64,000 bases of DNA, taken from positions 59,429,501-59,493,500 of the forward strand of contig CP142458.1 of assembly GCA_038049695.1 (NCBI GenBank), given 5' to 3'. This DNA is from Cinnamomum chago (taxonomy: Eukaryota > Streptophyta > Magnoliopsida > Laurales > Lauraceae). The position numbers and the translations under genes were made by a program. Below, piece after piece: positions 24,746 to 37,019 of this stretch; position 1 is the stretch's first letter; the number at the start of each line of letters is the position of its first letter. The notes under the pieces were generated by a model. That model worked only from the letters and a program-made list of their open reading frames with translations, ran no database searches and was not told the DNA's origin.

Positions 24746-26322
24746 TGAAAGTCCAAGATCGAATCCTAGAGGGGGGGGGGGTGAATAGGGTGAGCTCTAA
24801 GACCTAGACCAATTTTTAATTCTTTTAGCTTTTAAGTCTATTATGCTTTGTAGGAGAAATAAGGAAATCAACCAACCATGCATAATCCATAAAAAGAGAG
24901 CATAATAACAATCACCATAACACAAGCACGTATAGTGGTTCGGCCAAATTGCCTACATCCACTCCCGGTACACCTACCGGTATCCACTAACTTCAATTAA
25001 GGTTTAGGATCACCTCAAACCTTACACACAACAATATGCTTTTCAAGGGTTAGCACCAACCTTTACAACATATACTTTTCAAGGCTAAGTATGAACCTTT
25101 ACAACTTAGAACTTTTCTCTTAAACAATATGCCTAATGATGCATGGATAAAGAGAGCAATGAAGTGCAAAGAAATGCCTCTTAAAAGGCTAGATTGAAAA
25201 TGAAACTCAAGTTCTAGAACAATGCATGAAAATGACAAAGTCTATGTGAAATGCATTTTCTAGAAGATTACTCTTTCTCTTTTAAAAGATATGAACTTAA
25301 ATGATGCAAAGATGTTTAACACATATTTGAGAAAGAGTTATATGTCTAACACAAATGATTCATAATGAAAAGCAACTTGTTTTCAAAAAGATGATCTAAA
25401 GGCTAACAAGTTGATTTTTGAAACAAGAAACTAAAATCATGTGTTTCATAGATCATATGTTGCATTCATAAGTCTCATGTGATTTTTAAAGAACTAAGCA
25501 TGTTATGAAGATCAACATCTTAATAGGAAAGCAACTTGTTTATCATGCATTGGAAAATAGATCAAAGATTCAAAACAAAACATGATTTTGAAAAGAGTAG
25601 GATTAAAGGAAGCACACCCATTTGAAGATCAAAGGTTGAATAAGAGGAATGGCTTCATAATCCTTGTGAAAATGCTCCTAAGAAGTTGCTTAGCCTTGGC
25701 CTCAAAGGTCTCTCAAAAATCAGCAACTTTCTTCAACCAAAAAGCCACCTTTTATAAAGTTAAAGTTGCCAACGGCTAGTTCTCGGTCGACCGAGAAACA
25801 GGTCTCGGTCGACCTAGAAAGCACAACGGATATAAATCTGACCGTTGGAGCTACAGTTAAAAATTCTGCAGAAATGACCTGCAGTTGTCTCGGTCGACCG
25901 AGAGGCAGGTCTCGGTCGACCGAGACCACTGCCTGAAACTGCCCAGAAATTGACAATTTAGAGAAACTTGAGGCTTAAGAGGGCACCTTCCACAGGACTT
26001 TCAAACACATCTACCAAGCATTTAATCATGACTAAAAGAAGATGAAAACTGAGAATTTAAAGCCATGAAAACTCCAAAACACAAAAATGAATTTAAAGCT
26101 AGAAACTTTGGAAAGCTTGGAAGGAGTTTTGAAATCAAAAACTCTAAGAACTGAAAAGGCAACCTGAACATGTAAACCATGCATGATATTTGATAAAACA
26201 AAGATTCAAGAAGAAGAAATATGCATGATGCTACTATGAATAAAGCCATGAATGAATGCGAGAACAAGCTATATGAAAGTGAATGCATCCAATCAAATTG
26301 CAACAAAACTAAAACTCTAACA
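24746..26322 (-). repeat. 3' LTR of the copia element (1577 bp)
   Basis: It matches 31657-33235 almost completely. It contains four CTCGGTCGACCGAG-type palindromes (25782-25926), one with a CTAG variant. Repeated palindromes in the LTR are a reported feature of Sireviruses. Confidence 0.95.
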
Positions 26323-26645
26323 ATCTCCCCCTTTGCAATTTGATGGCTACTCTTGAAGCTTGAACTCTCTTTCAATTTTCTCTTCAGCTTGAACTCTTGA
26401 AGCTTGAACTTTTGAAGCTTAAACTTTGGATATTTAAGGAGCTTTGGATAATTAAGGAGCTTTGGACATTTGGGAGCATTTGGATCTTTTGGAGCTTTGG
26501 ATTTTCCTTGCAGGAGCGACGACAAAAGACGACCAACCTAGAAGCTATACACAAAAAGCACTCTAGGCAAAGCTACTCCCCCTCAAACAAAGCAACCCTT
26601 TTTAAATCTTCTCCCCCTCACTTGGTGAACTCTCTCCCCCTTTGA
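26323..26645 (-). promoter_or_regulatory. Multiple polypurine tracts
   Basis: The tract abutting the LTR reads AAAGGGGGAGA on the minus strand (26323-26334). Further GAGGGGGAG/AAAGGGGGAGAG tracts lie at about 26576, 26611 and 26632. Several such tracts upstream of the 3' LTR are a reported Sirevirus signature and prime plus-strand DNA synthesis. Confidence 0.8.
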
Positions 26646-26760
26646 CATCTAATTGCAAAGGAGCCTGCCCATCAAAGATAAAACACATAACCTTGTTAGT
26701 AGCACCTGCTTATAAGAGATATAAAAAAAAATTAGAAACAGGTGAGAAGCCAACAAGAAG

Positions 26761-29700
26761 TTAGAATTCAGGGCAAGGGCCAATGCCCAATTGATGTCTC
26801 AATTTAATGAAACGATCATTTCCAAGGGGTTTAGTGAACAGATCAGCCAATTGGGTATCTGTAGGGACAAACAATAGTTCAATAGTGCCTTGGTCACCAT
26901 GATCACGCAAGAAATGATAACGAATGTCAATGTGTTTAGTGCGTGAGTGCTGAACAGGATTTTTTGAAATACTGATGGCACTAGAGTTGTCACACATGAT
27001 AGGCATGCATTGTTGTGGAACATTATAGTCTAATAAGGTTTGTTTCATCCACAACAGCTGGGCACAACAGCTACCTGCAGCAATATATTCAGCTTCTGCA
27101 GTAGACAAAGATACATAATTTTGCTTTTTGCTATGCCAGGCTACTAAGCAATTTCCTAAGAAATAGCAGCAGCCACTAGTGCTCTTCCTATCATCTATGG
27201 ATCCTGCCCAATCTGCATCACTATATCCAATTAATTGCAGAGTTGAGTCATGAGGATACCAGATACCATAATGAGAAGTCCCATTAATATATTTTATGAT
27301 ACGCTTAACAGCTTTAATGTGAGACTCTCGGGGGTCAGATTGATACCTAGCACATATCCCAACGCTAAACGAGATATCAGGGCGACTAGCAGTGAGGTAG
27401 AGAAGGCTTCCTATCATGCTCCTATAGAGTTTTTGGTCTGCTTTCTTACCCTGAAGGTCACTAGAGATTTTAGTAGAGGATCCCATAGGATTGCAACTAG
27501 TCTTAGATTCTCCTAATCCAAACTTTTTCACTATTTCTAGAGCAAACTTGGATTGACTAAGAAATATACCTTGATCAGTCTGACTAACTTGTAATCCTAA
27601 AAAGAACTGAAGGGGTCCTACCAAACTCATTTCAAACGTGGAGCTCATTAACTTAGAAAATCCTTGAGCAAGATGATCAGATGTTGATCCAAAAACAATG
27701 TCGTCCACATATATTTGAGCAATGAGAATATCTTTACCAACCTTTTTAATGAATAGAGTCTTGTCCACATTCCCACACTCATATCCATTTTCAAGTAAGT
27801 GACTTGTCAGTTTTTCATACCAGGCTCTTGGGGCTTGTTTCAATCCATAAAGAGCCTTTTTCAACTTAAAAACATATTCTGGGTGATGAGGATCCTCAAA
27901 GCCTTGAGGTTGAGTAACATACACATCTTCCTCAATTTCACCATTCAAAAAGGCACTCTTCACATCCATTTGAAACAGTTTAATCCTCATGCTGCTGGCA
28001 TAAGCTAATAGAATTCGAATAGACTCCAATCGAGCTACTGGGGCAAAGGTTTCCTCAAAATCAACTCCTTCAACTTGAGCATATCCTTTGGCTACAAGTC
28101 TAGCTTTGTTCCTTATGACATTTCCTGATTCGTCCAGCTTATTCTTGAAAATCCATTTGGTGCCAATTTGACTTTTGCCTTCAGGAAGAGGTACAAGATC
28201 CCACACATCATTCTTTCTAAACTGATTTAGCTCATCTTGCATGGCAACAATCCATTCAGACTTGGTTTCTGCTTCAGAGAAATTCTTGGGCTCAATTTGT
28301 GAAACAAATGAATAGTGAGCACACAGATTATGAACCTGTCTTCTTGTCATGACTCCTTTTGAAATATCTCCAATGACATTATCCAGATTATGATTTCTTA
28401 AAAGCTTTGTGGGCATAGTGGGGACTGAGGGAATCTCTTCTTCAATTTCAGATGAAATATGCTGCTCAACTGAGATCTCTTCTTCATCATGAGGAGTTTT
28501 CTTAATTTGATTAGCTTCATCAATTACAACATGAGCTGATTCCATGACAGCCATAGATCTAAGGTTGAAAACTCTATAAGCCTTGCTTTTATCAGAATAT
28601 CCTAAGAAGATCCCTTCATCAGATTTAGAATCGAACTTTTCAAGCTGTTCTCTATCTCTTAAAATATAGCACTTGCTACCAAACACCTTAAGATACCCCA
28701 GATTAGGTTTTCTTCCAAAATACAGCTCATAAGGGGTTTTGTTAGTGTTCTTTGTCAGATAAACACGGTTAATAAGATAGCATGCGGTATTGACAGCTTC
28801 AGCCCACAAGTTTCGCGGGAGATTTTTCTCATTAAGAAGGGTTCTGGCCATTTCTTGAATAACTCTGTTTCTCAGTTCAGCTACTCCATTTTGCTGAGGA
28901 GTTTTAGGAGCAGAGAATTGATGACAGATCCCATGGCTTTCACAGAAGTCTGCAAATCTTTCATTTTCAAATTCACCTCCATGGTCACTTCTTATCTTCT
29001 TAATTTTGCAGTCCTTCTCAACTTGAATTTTCTTGCAAATCCTTATGATATTATCTACTGCATCAGATTTTGCATGAAGAAAGGCAACCCATCCAAATCT
29101 CGAATAATCATCAACCATCACTAGGATATACTTTCTTCCACCAATACTTTGAACAGGCGCTGGTCCAATGAGGTCCATATGAATGAGTTCAAGGGGACGA
29201 GTTGAGGATATATCTTTTATACCTTTAAAACTTTTCTTGATTTGTTTACCCATTTGACAAGCTTTGCACAATTCTGATTTGAAGTCACCTAATTTGGGTA
29301 TTCCTCTAACAATTTCTTTCTTTGATAAGATCCTCATCAGCTTGTAATTAATATGTCCCATTCTTTGATGCCACAATTGATTTTCTTGAACTTTAGACAT
29401 TAAGCACATGGATTCATTCTCACCACATTCTTCTATGGTGTAGATATTATCTTTAGTACGTAATCCAGTCAGCAGAACTTTATGGGATTTCTCATCCAGA
29501 ACTTTGCAAGATTTGCTATCGAAGACAACTTTATTTCCTTTGTCACACAATTGACTTATGCTCAAGAGATTATGCTTTAAACCATCCACAAGGAAAACAT
29601 CTTTTAATGTAGGCATTTGATCTCCTCCAACACAGCCTTTTCCTATAATCTGAGCTTTCCGATTATCTCCAAAAGACACATTACCTCCATCATAGTCCTC

Positions 29701-31578
29701 AAGAGTGATAAATCTAGAACGGTCTCCAGTCATATGCTTGGAGCAACCACTGTCCAAAAACCATCTAGAATTTTCTTTAACTTTAAGAGCGGTTTGAACT
29801 AAGAAATTTTTTAAACCTTTCTCTTTTTCAATCCAAGTAGCCTTAATGAAGGTAGAGGTAGAGGTCTTGGGAACAAATTTGAAATGAGCTCTAGAACTAT
29901 GTTTTTGAGACATCCTAAACTTAAAAGGACAGTTAGGAACTAGATGACCTATTTGATTGCAAAAATGACAAGTCCATCTAGAGGAAAAGAAGATTTTACC
30001 TATAGGCTTGAGATGAGTCCTAGTATTATGTTGAAAGCTATTCTTCTTGCTACTAGAGGAGCATTCATAACCTATACCATTCTTGTTACCAAAGACTTTA
30101 TTCAAGCCTAACATTTGATAGAATTTGTCATTGCCTAAGGTAAATTTTTCAACAACATGTTTTCCCTTTTCAAGTTTCATTTGAAGAGATTCTGATTCTT
30201 GTTGACTAGATTCTAACAGACTTTGTAACTTATGAATTTCTTTTTCAGCTTTAGCAAGATTGTCATTAGAGGTAGTCAACTTAGATTGAACATTTTTTAT
30301 CTCATTGTCTTTCAAGATTAATTGATCTTTTAAAACATCTAGATCATTCACAAGCCTTTTAGATTCACTTTTTAAGCTTTTATTTTTCTTGGTTATGACT
30401 TCACATAGTTCATATAGTTCCTCATAGGCTTGATGAATATCATTGTCACTATTCTCTTCATTTACTTCTTCTATTAATATGTTATGATCATTGTTTTCTT
30501 CAATGGGAGTGAAGAGAAGCCAAGAAGTGGAATTATCATTATCTTCATCATTTTGAGGTTCATTATTGTCACTACTTTCATCTTCATCATCATCCCAAGT
30601 TATGTTTAAGACTTTCTTTCCTTTCTTATCTTTCTTTTTAGATTCCTTAGGGGAGGGACAATTTTGAGCAATGTGACCAAAGCCTTTACAGTTATAACAT
30701 TGCACATCCCTTTTGGTAAAAGATCCCCTTGAGTTTCTTTGAAATTTTTCATTTTTAGAATCTTCAGAATATTTATAGTTCTTTTTGTTCTTAAGGAAAT
30801 TCTTGAACTTCTTAGCAAGTAAAATAGTGTTTTCATCATCACTCTCACTCTCATTGTCATTTTCTTTATGTTGGGAGCTAAGAGCTACACCTTTCTTCTT
30901 GCTAGGGGCTTCAAAGTCTAATTCATAGGTGAGAAGATTTCCTCTAAGTTCTTCTATTTTGATCTTGTCCACATCTTTGCTTTCGGTTATAGCAACTATC
31001 TTAGGTTTGAACCTTTTGGGAAGAGATCTTAATATTTTCCTAACAGCTTTGGACTCATCCATCTTCTCTCCTAGACCTATGAGGGAATTGACAATCTCCA
31101 TGAATTTATTATAGAACTCATCAAATGTTTCTTCCTCTTGCATTTTGAGTTCCTCATACTTAGTAGACAACATTTGGATTTTAGCAACTTTGACTTGATT
31201 GGTCCCTTCATGAGTGGTCTCTAAGGTATCCCACACTTCCTTAGCAGTAATACAATTTACTACCCTATTGAACTCTTCTTGGGACAAGGCACAAAACAAG
31301 GAATTTTTTGCTTTAGCATTTAGATTTGCCCTATCTTTCTCTCCTTGAGTCCAATCTTTCTTGGGCTTAACTTTGATAGCAATGACATGTCCTTCAGAAT
31401 CTTGTTCAGTGATAATGGGATCATGATACCCTTCTTCAATGATACTCCAAACATCCATATTTTGAGATTCAAGAAAGACTTGCATCCTAATTTTCCAATA
31501 CCGGTAATGAGAGCCATTGAACAAGGGAGGTCTATTGGTGGCATGGCCTTCTCCTAATTGGGATTGCATGGTGACCAC
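26761..31578 (-). CDS. Copia gag-pol polyprotein, uninterrupted (1605 aa)
   Basis: The order is gag, protease, integrase, reverse transcriptase, RNase H, which is copia order. Visible landmarks: gag start with [21 protein letters not shown] knuckles [14 protein letters not shown] (about 292-305) and [14 protein letters not shown] (about 537-550); protease [13 protein letters not shown] (about 608-620); integrase zinc-binding HQRMGH...CKACQMGK (from about 730); DDE acidic residues in HMDLIGP (about 803), RSDHGGEF (about 865) and NGVAELRNR (about 903); [15 protein letters not shown] (about 1204) and YVDDIV (about 1292); RNase [19 protein letters not shown] (from about 1453). A coiled coil (about 385-470) lies between the two knuckles. 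The fourth codon is a second ATG and may be the real start. No stop or frameshift is present, so activity is plausible. Confidence 0.97.
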   Translation of the reverse strand: MVTMQSQLGEGHATNRPPLFNGSHYRYWKIRMQVFLESQNMDVWSIIEEGYHDPIITEQDSEGHVIAIKVKPKKDWTQGEKDRANLNAKAKNSLFCALSQEEFNRVVNCITAKEVWDTLETTHEGTNQVKVAKIQMLSTKYEELKMQEEETFDEFYNKFMEIVNSLIGLGEKMDESKAVRKILRSLPKRFKPKIVAITESKDVDKIKIEELRGNLLTYELDFEAPSKKKGVALSSQHKENDNESESDDENTILLAKKFKNFLKNKKNYKYSEDSKNEKFQRNSRGSFTKRDVQCYNCKGFGHIAQNCPSPKESKKKDKKGKKVLNITWDDDEDESSDNNEPQNDEDNDNSTSWLLFTPIEENNDHNILIEEVNEENSDNDIHQAYEELYELCEVITKKNKSLKSESKRLVNDLDVLKDQLILKDNEIKNVQSKLTTSNDNLAKAEKEIHKLQSLLESSQQESESLQMKLEKGKHVVEKFTLGNDKFYQMLGLNKVFGNKNGIGYECSSSSKKNSFQHNTRTHLKPIGKIFFSSRWTCHFCNQIGHLVPNCPFKFRMSQKHSSRAHFKFVPKTSTSTFIKATWIEKEKGLKNFLVQTALKVKENSRWFLDSGCSKHMTGDRSRFITLEDYDGGNVSFGDNRKAQIIGKGCVGGDQMPTLKDVFLVDGLKHNLLSISQLCDKGNKVVFDSKSCKVLDEKSHKVLLTGLRTKDNIYTIEECGENESMCLMSKVQENQLWHQRMGHINYKLMRILSKKEIVRGIPKLGDFKSELCKACQMGKQIKKSFKGIKDISSTRPLELIHMDLIGPAPVQSIGGRKYILVMVDDYSRFGWVAFLHAKSDAVDNIIRICKKIQVEKDCKIKKIRSDHGGEFENERFADFCESHGICHQFSAPKTPQQNGVAELRNRVIQEMARTLLNEKNLPRNLWAEAVNTACYLINRVYLTKNTNKTPYELYFGRKPNLGYLKVFGSKCYILRDREQLEKFDSKSDEGIFLGYSDKSKAYRVFNLRSMAVMESAHVVIDEANQIKKTPHDEEEISVEQHISSEIEEEIPSVPTMPTKLLRNHNLDNVIGDISKGVMTRRQVHNLCAHYSFVSQIEPKNFSEAETKSEWIVAMQDELNQFRKNDVWDLVPLPEGKSQIGTKWIFKNKLDESGNVIRNKARLVAKGYAQVEGVDFEETFAPVARLESIRILLAYASSMRIKLFQMDVKSAFLNGEIEEDVYVTQPQGFEDPHHPEYVFKLKKALYGLKQAPRAWYEKLTSHLLENGYECGNVDKTLFIKKVGKDILIAQIYVDDIVFGSTSDHLAQGFSKLMSSTFEMSLVGPLQFFLGLQVSQTDQGIFLSQSKFALEIVKKFGLGESKTSCNPMGSSTKISSDLQGKKADQKLYRSMIGSLLYLTASRPDISFSVGICARYQSDPRESHIKAVKRIIKYINGTSHYGIWYPHDSTLQLIGYSDADWAGSIDDRKSTSGCCYFLGNCLVAWHSKKQNYVSLSTAEAEYIAAGSCCAQLLWMKQTLLDYNVPQQCMPIMCDNSSAISISKNPVQHSRTKHIDIRYHFLRDHGDQGTIELLFVPTDTQLADLFTKPLGNDRFIKLRHQLGIGPCPEF

Positions 31579-31641
31579 AAAAGCTAAAACTCACTCTAAG
31601 GATTCTAACTCTAGGTTGTTAGACCTAAGCAAGAGCACCTA

Positions 31642-31656
31642 AGCTCTGATACCAAT
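31642..31656 (-). promoter_or_regulatory. Primer-binding site (initiator-Met tRNA)
   Basis: On the minus strand TTGGTATCAGAGCTT follows the end of the 5' LTR. It is complementary to the 3' end of plant initiator-Met tRNA and is the site where minus-strand synthesis starts. Confidence 0.9.
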
Positions 31657-33235
31657 TGAAAGTCCAAGATCGAATCCTAGAGGGGGGGGGGGGGTGAATA
31701 GGGTGAGCTCTAAGACCTAGACCAATTTTTAATTCTTTTAGCTTTTAAGTCTATTATGCTTTGTAGGAGAAATAAGGAAATCAACCAACCATGCATAATC
31801 CATAAAAAGAGAGCATAATAACAATCACCATAACACAAGCACGTATAGTGGTTCGGCCAAATTGCCTACATCCACTCCCGGTACACCTACCGGTATCCAC
31901 TAACTTCAATTAAGGTTTAGGATCACCTCAAACCTTACACACAACAATATGCTTTTCAAGGGTTAGCACCAACCTTTACAACATATACTTTTCAAGGCTA
32001 AGTATGAACCTTTACAACTTAGAACTTTTCTCTTAAACAATATGCCTAATGATGCATGGATAAAGAGAGCAATGAAGTGCAAAGAAATGCCTCTTAAAAG
32101 GCTAGATTGAAAATGAAACTCAAGTTCTAGAACAATGCATGAAAATGACAAAGTCTATGTGAAATGCATTTTCTAGAAGATTACTCTTTCTCTTTTAAAA
32201 GATATGAACTTAAATGATGCAAAGATGTTTAACACATATTTGAGAAAGAGTTATATGTCTAACACAAATGATTCATAATGAAAAGCAACTTGTTTTCAAA
32301 AAGATGATCTAAAGGCTAACAAGTTGATTTTTGAAACAAGAAACTAAAATCATGTGTTTCATAGATCATATGTTGCATTCATAAGTCTCATGTGATTTTT
32401 AAAGAACTAAGCATGTTATGAAGATCAACATCTTAATAGGAAAGCAACTTGTTTATCATGCATTGGAAAATAGATCAAAGATTCAAAACAAAACATGATT
32501 TTGAAAAGAGTAGGATTAAAGGAAGCACACCCATTTGAAGATCAAAGGTTGAATAAGAGGAATGGCTTCATAATCCTTGTGAAAATGCTCCTAAGAAGTT
32601 GCTTAGCCTTGGCCTCAAAGGTCTCTCAAAAATCAGCAACTTTCTTCAACCAAAAAGCCACCTTTTATAAAGTTAAAGTTGCCAACGGCTAGTTCTCGGT
32701 CGACCGAGAAACAGGTCTCGGTCGACCTAGAAAGCACAACGGATATAAATCTGACCGTTGGAGCTACAGTTAAAAATTCTGCAGAAATGACCTGCAGTTG
32801 TCTCGGTCGACCGAGAGGCAGGTCTCGGTCGACCGAGACCACTGCCTGAAACTGCCCAGAAATTGACAATTTAGAGAAACTTGAGGCTTAAGAGGGCACC
32901 TTCCACAGGACTTTCAAACACATCTACCAAGCATTTAATCATGACTAAAAGAAGATGAAAACTGAGAATTTAAAGCCATGAAAACTCCAAAACACAAAAA
33001 TGAATTTAAAGCTAGAAACTTTGGAAAGCTTGGAAGGAGTTTTGAAATAAAAAACTCTAAGAACTGAAAAGGCAACCTGAACATGTAAACCATGCATGAT
33101 ATTTGATAAAACAAAGATTCAAGAAGAAGAAATATGCATGATGCTCCTATGAATAAAGCCATGAATGAATGCGAGAACAAGCTATATGAAAGTGAATGCA
33201 TCCAATCAAATTGCAACAAAACTAAAACTCTAACA
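31657..33235 (-). repeat. 5' LTR of the copia element (1579 bp)
   Basis: It pairs with 24746-26322. The four CTCGGTCGACCGAG-type palindromes are at about 32695-32839. By eye it differs from the 3' LTR at about 33049 (A versus C), at about 33144 (C versus A) and in the G-run length. Confidence 0.95.
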
Positions 33236-33240
33236 AGAGG

Positions 33241-35215
33241 GTGGTGCCCAGGTGTCTTGGAAGGATGGGCGCCCAGGGGGTGGCGCCCAAGTGGACTGTT
33301 TTAAGTTTTGTTGGTTTTGCGTTTTCGAGTTAATTAGAGGTTGAGTTGATTCGGGTTTTAGTTATTTCAGGTTTAAAATGTTTTACTGTGTTGATTCGGA
33401 TTAGTTTGAGGTTTTAATTAATTGACTCAAGCTTTAACCGGGGTGTTTTAGAGCACGAGGAGGTTGGGCGCCCAGGGGGTGGCGCCCAAGTGGCTGGGGA
33501 AAGATGGGCGCCCAGAGGGTGGCGCCCAGGTGACTGTGGAAGGATGGGCGCCCAGGTGACTGTGTTTTGGGTTTTAGGTGTTTTATGTTCTTAGTTCCTT
33601 TTAACCAAAATTAATTAGGCCTTTAAAGGAATTAAAGGTGTTCTTAATGATTTGATGGTTCTGAAATTAATGAATTATGATGTCCTAGTTAATTTAGGGT
33701 TTATCCTACTTAGGCGCTAAATCCGATAACTTAAACTATCTAACTATTATTTTTGGGTTTTCTGGATATCTTTTTAATTCGTTTTTGGTTTCCTCTCTAA
33801 TTTACTAAAGAGTAAGGAAAGAGAAGAAGTGATTTTATGTTTTATAATGTTTTTGGGTTTTTTGTATGACTCTATGATTCAAATGATATGATGTGAAGTG
33901 TGACAAAGATGGTAATTCGGAGTTCAGAACGCATCAAACAACCAAACATATCATTATCAAACAATTTCTAGGTAAACTAAATGCGGAAGATCGGAAGTTG
34001 TGCACGAAAGTGGAAAAATCCACTTGGGCGCCCAGGGGGTGCGCCTATCCTGCTCAGTCAGGGTTTTCAAGGGATCACAACGAATGCGCAAAAACCCTAG
34101 TATTTTCAACACAATTTCCGATATTCAGCGACTGATGTGAATTCCTAATGTGAACTACTAATGATGCAACTAACAAATCTACGAGAAAACGATGCAACGG
34201 GCGAAGGGTTAGAACCCGAACCCAGTCTCAGAAGGGTAGGCGCCCAAGGGGTGGCGCCCAGCCTTTCTGCCAAGGGCTTTTCGCGATCTCTTTGATGTAA
34301 ATGACAATAACGATACTATTAATGCGAGATCTAACCTAGTTATGCAATTAGAGTTACGAAATAATGCAGATCTACTATATTAGAATGAACCTAAACATGT
34401 TTCTAGTATGATGAGATGCTATAATATCAGTTTTAACACAAGCTAATGTAGATCTATGATGCTCAAATGATCCTAAACATATTTCTAAGCATTTATACCA
34501 ATGGAATGTAGTAAAAGAGAGGGGAGATCTAGGAATACCGGTAGATGATGCGTTTTTCAAGTTCCTAGAACGAAGCTTTCGCAAAATCCCATAGCCTTAG
34601 TTGAAGATATGAAAGCCTTCTTCTCTACCTCTTCTTCTTCTTCTCTAGATCTGAAACTCTTTCTCTAATGGTGGCTACCTCTCATTCTTCTTCCTTATTC
34701 TCTATTTTCTCTCTTTTCTTTTTAGGGTAGCTCCCTTTGCTAATGGGGTTAAGAGGGATTATATAGAGGCTTTGGGACGAGTTTAAGAGGGCTAGGGCTT
34801 CATTAATTCGTGCTTCTAGAAGGTCTCACGCATCCCAAGGCGGCTTAAGTTGTTTTAGGGTGAATTAGGGTTTGAAAGAGGGTGGGCGCCCATGGGGTGG
34901 CGCCCACATGGTCTGCGCAGCCTGGGCGCCCACAGGGTGGCGCCCAGGTGGACTAGGCAGTCTGGGCGCCCACAGGGTGGCGCCCAGGTGGACTAGGCAG
35001 TCTGGGCGCCCACAGGGTGGCGCCTAGGTGGTTCGGGTTTGTCTTCGGAGCATGGTCCCTATGTTTGCGTGGTCCCGGGCTACTTTCAAGCCATTCTAGT
35101 GGAATTCGGAAGGTGGGCACCCACCATGAGGTGCCTAGGTGGCCCTGGGCAGTATGGGCGCCCAACATGGGGCGCCTAGGTGGAATTCAGTAGCCTGGGC
35201 GCCACATGGGTGGCG
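33241..35215. repeat. Dispersed palindromic GGGCGCC repeats, right block
   Basis: More units of the same family lie near 33265, 33468, 33503, 33546, 34024, 34230, 34884, 34923, 34968, 35013, 35113, 35156 and 35197. At 34920-35030 three consecutive 45-bp units (CTGGGCGCCCACAGGGTGGC) form a short tandem array. Confidence 0.85.
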
Positions 35216-35854
35216 CCTAAGTGATTTTGACATCCTCTTGGGACAAACTTCGGAAGCCCATAACTTTTGACCCGCTTATCGGATTTGGACGTTCTATATA
35301 TAGTCGGAAAGCTCTCGGAGCGTAGAATCTTGTGGTCTAAAAATCCTAATGGTCAGAGGTCAGGAAAATAAGGGATACTTGGATCAATGATCCCAACCTC
35401 CTAATTCATGTTAATCATATCGTATTTAGGCAAACTATGTGTAGTTTCTCTAAGAATTATCTGAGTGTCTTCTATAAAGTCTGGAAAGGGTTCGGAATAG
35501 TGTTGTAGTCCATTCCTTGTTTGAATAGCGGGTTGGACTCGAGATCTCAACGTGATTCGGCCTTTTCTCTCACAATTTCTATGAATTGTCGAACTAAGTC
35601 TAAGATTATCAACAAGCATCTTCATCGTCATTAATTAATCTCAATTATGTCATTAACCATTCAATTGTGGGTGAAATGGGGGCATCATTATATGTGATAA
35701 ATGTTTAAGGCTATCATAGGGGCCAAAATGAGGTGTCTACACATACTTGTAAGTAATTAGTGACAAAATATTTTGTCATTAAAGGAAGAAATTAGAGACA
35801 AAAATATTTTGTCATAAATATAAGAAATAGAGACGAAAAAATTTTGTCGCATTT

Positions 35855-36476
35855 ACCCCGCCTAACTGAAGGACTTCCCAAGAGGTCACCCATCATAGTA
35901 CTGCTCCTGCTTGAGCACGCTTAACTTTAGAGTTCTTACAATTTTTGGAGCCGCACGATTGTAGAAGACTTCATGCTAAGTTAATACGGGGTTTGACTTA
36001 TAAGTCATGGTTAAGACTTGGATATTTCCGATGCGGGCTAACGGAGACTCATCGTTTGAAACCCATGGTTGACACGCTACGCCCCGTGGTTAAGAGTACC
36101 GCCCGGACCAGGATCTCACATTCTCCCCCACTAGAAATAGAGCCATCCTCGGCTCTGATACCAACTATCACAGCCCCGCCCAACTCAGCATGAAATTGTC
36201 CGCTTTGGCCCACGTGCAAGCGCGAGGACTTCCCAGGAGGTCACCCATCCTAATACTGCTCCCGCCCGAGCACGCTTAACTTCGAAGTTCTTATGATTTC
36301 TGAGGACGCATGGTTTTAAAAAGCCTCACGCTAAGTTAATACGGGGTTTGACTTATAAGTCCTAGGTCAGGACTTGGATATTTCTGATGTGGGCTCACTG
36401 AGACTCACCGTTTGAAGCCCGTGGTTGACACGCTACGCACCGTGGTTAAGGGTACCGCCCGGACCAAGTTCTCACA
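35855..36476 (-). mobile_element. Cassandra TRIM, complete, within CACTA copy B
   Basis: On the minus strand the 5' LTR is 36476-36166, beginning TGTGAGAACTTGG. The initiator-Met primer site is 36163-36151 and the polypurine tract GTGGGGGAGAA is about 36131-36121. The 3' LTR is 36120-35855. Both LTRs hold 5S-like sequence (about 35867-35930 and 36226-36288). The 3' LTR shows the same truncated end and junction with TAAATGCGACA as the copy at 1-371. It has no ORF. Confidence 0.88.
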
Positions 36477-37019
36477 GTAGCAGAGACTCAGAGAGGTAGG
36501 TGTACCTGGCGGTGGCAGACTCCTGGATGGAGGAGGATGGGCACAAATGATGGTGATTGGTGATGGTGGTTGCGTTTGGGAATTCTAGGCGAAAGAGACT
36601 GAGAGAAGTAGAGATGAGAGGGATCACCGATCAGGGATGGGTCTGCACTGTGCGTGTTGATGGAGGGTGATGATGATTGATGGGGATCAATGAGCCATGG
36701 GGTTGTTGCTTGAGACGATGGGTGGGAGATGTTGGAAAAGGATTTTGGAAAATGGGGAAAATGGTTCTTCTCTCCTCTTCTGGAAAAGGGTTTTGGAAAA
36801 GGGGGAAAAGAGTTTTGGAAAAGAGAGACCGGGATAGATGGAGGGACAAAGGGGGAAATGGGTTTTGGAAAAGAGGCGTTGGATTGGGGTGGGGGTGGGG
36901 GTGGGGGAGGGGGATGGACGTTAGGGCCTTGGGGGTCCATTTTAGTCATTTTAAAGGCTTTTCCAAAGCAATACTTGTAAGAGAGGAATAGGCTCAAGTG
37001 CGAACGAAATTGGTGTCAC
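36477..37019. other. Non-coding internal part of CACTA copy B
   Basis: The left half has mixed composition. 36720-36920 is strongly purine-biased on the plus strand (GGAAAAGGG and GGGGTGGG runs), which leaves frames open on both strands. No protein family is recognised, so the ORFs here are not called. Confidence 0.5.

Larger units (their letters stand above)
24746..33235 (-). mobile_element. Full-length Sirevirus-type Ty1/copia retrotransposon
   Basis: The LTRs are 24746-26322 (3') and 31657-33235 (5'), both TG...CA, flanked by the perfect duplication AGAGG (24741-24745 and 33236-33240). Compared by eye, the LTRs differ by two substitutions and by the length of a G run (11 versus 13). The primer site matches initiator-Met tRNA. 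Several polypurine tracts lie before the 3' LTR. A single intact gag-pol ORF fills the interior. There is no envelope-like ORF: only about 440 bp separate the pol stop from the LTR. The insertion disrupted a GGGCGCC repeat of the giant solo LTR, and the flanks rejoin cleanly. Confidence 0.95.
22155..35741 (-). mobile_element. Giant solo LTR (about 5.1 kb without insert), gypsy-like, split by a copia element
   Basis: The boundaries are TGTCGGATGTG on the left and TGTCTACA on the right, with the target duplication CATAC at 22150-22154 and 35742-35746. The empty site is visible in copy A (AACATACTTG, reverse complement near 475). On the minus strand it begins TGTAGACACCTCATTTTGG and ends CACATCCGACA, a common gypsy LTR form. 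A TATA-like CTATATAATCCC lies on the minus strand near 34760. No second LTR, primer site or pol was seen. It holds more than 20 dispersed GGGCGCC-type repeats. The copia insertion occupies 24746-33235. Confidence 0.8.

Noticed and set aside
26022-26525. ORFs inside the copia LTR and 3' non-coding part
   Set aside because: They start or end in LTR sequence and have no retroviral or host domain. An envelope-like gene was considered and not supported.
23427-35215. CRISPR-like regularly spaced repeats
   Set aside because: Spacing is irregular, units vary, and the sequence lies in a plant LTR.
36488-36997. 169-codon minus-strand and overlapping plus-strand ORFs
   Set aside because: A purine-biased segment inside a CACTA element leaves frames open on both strands. 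Pro/Ser low complexity with no domain.
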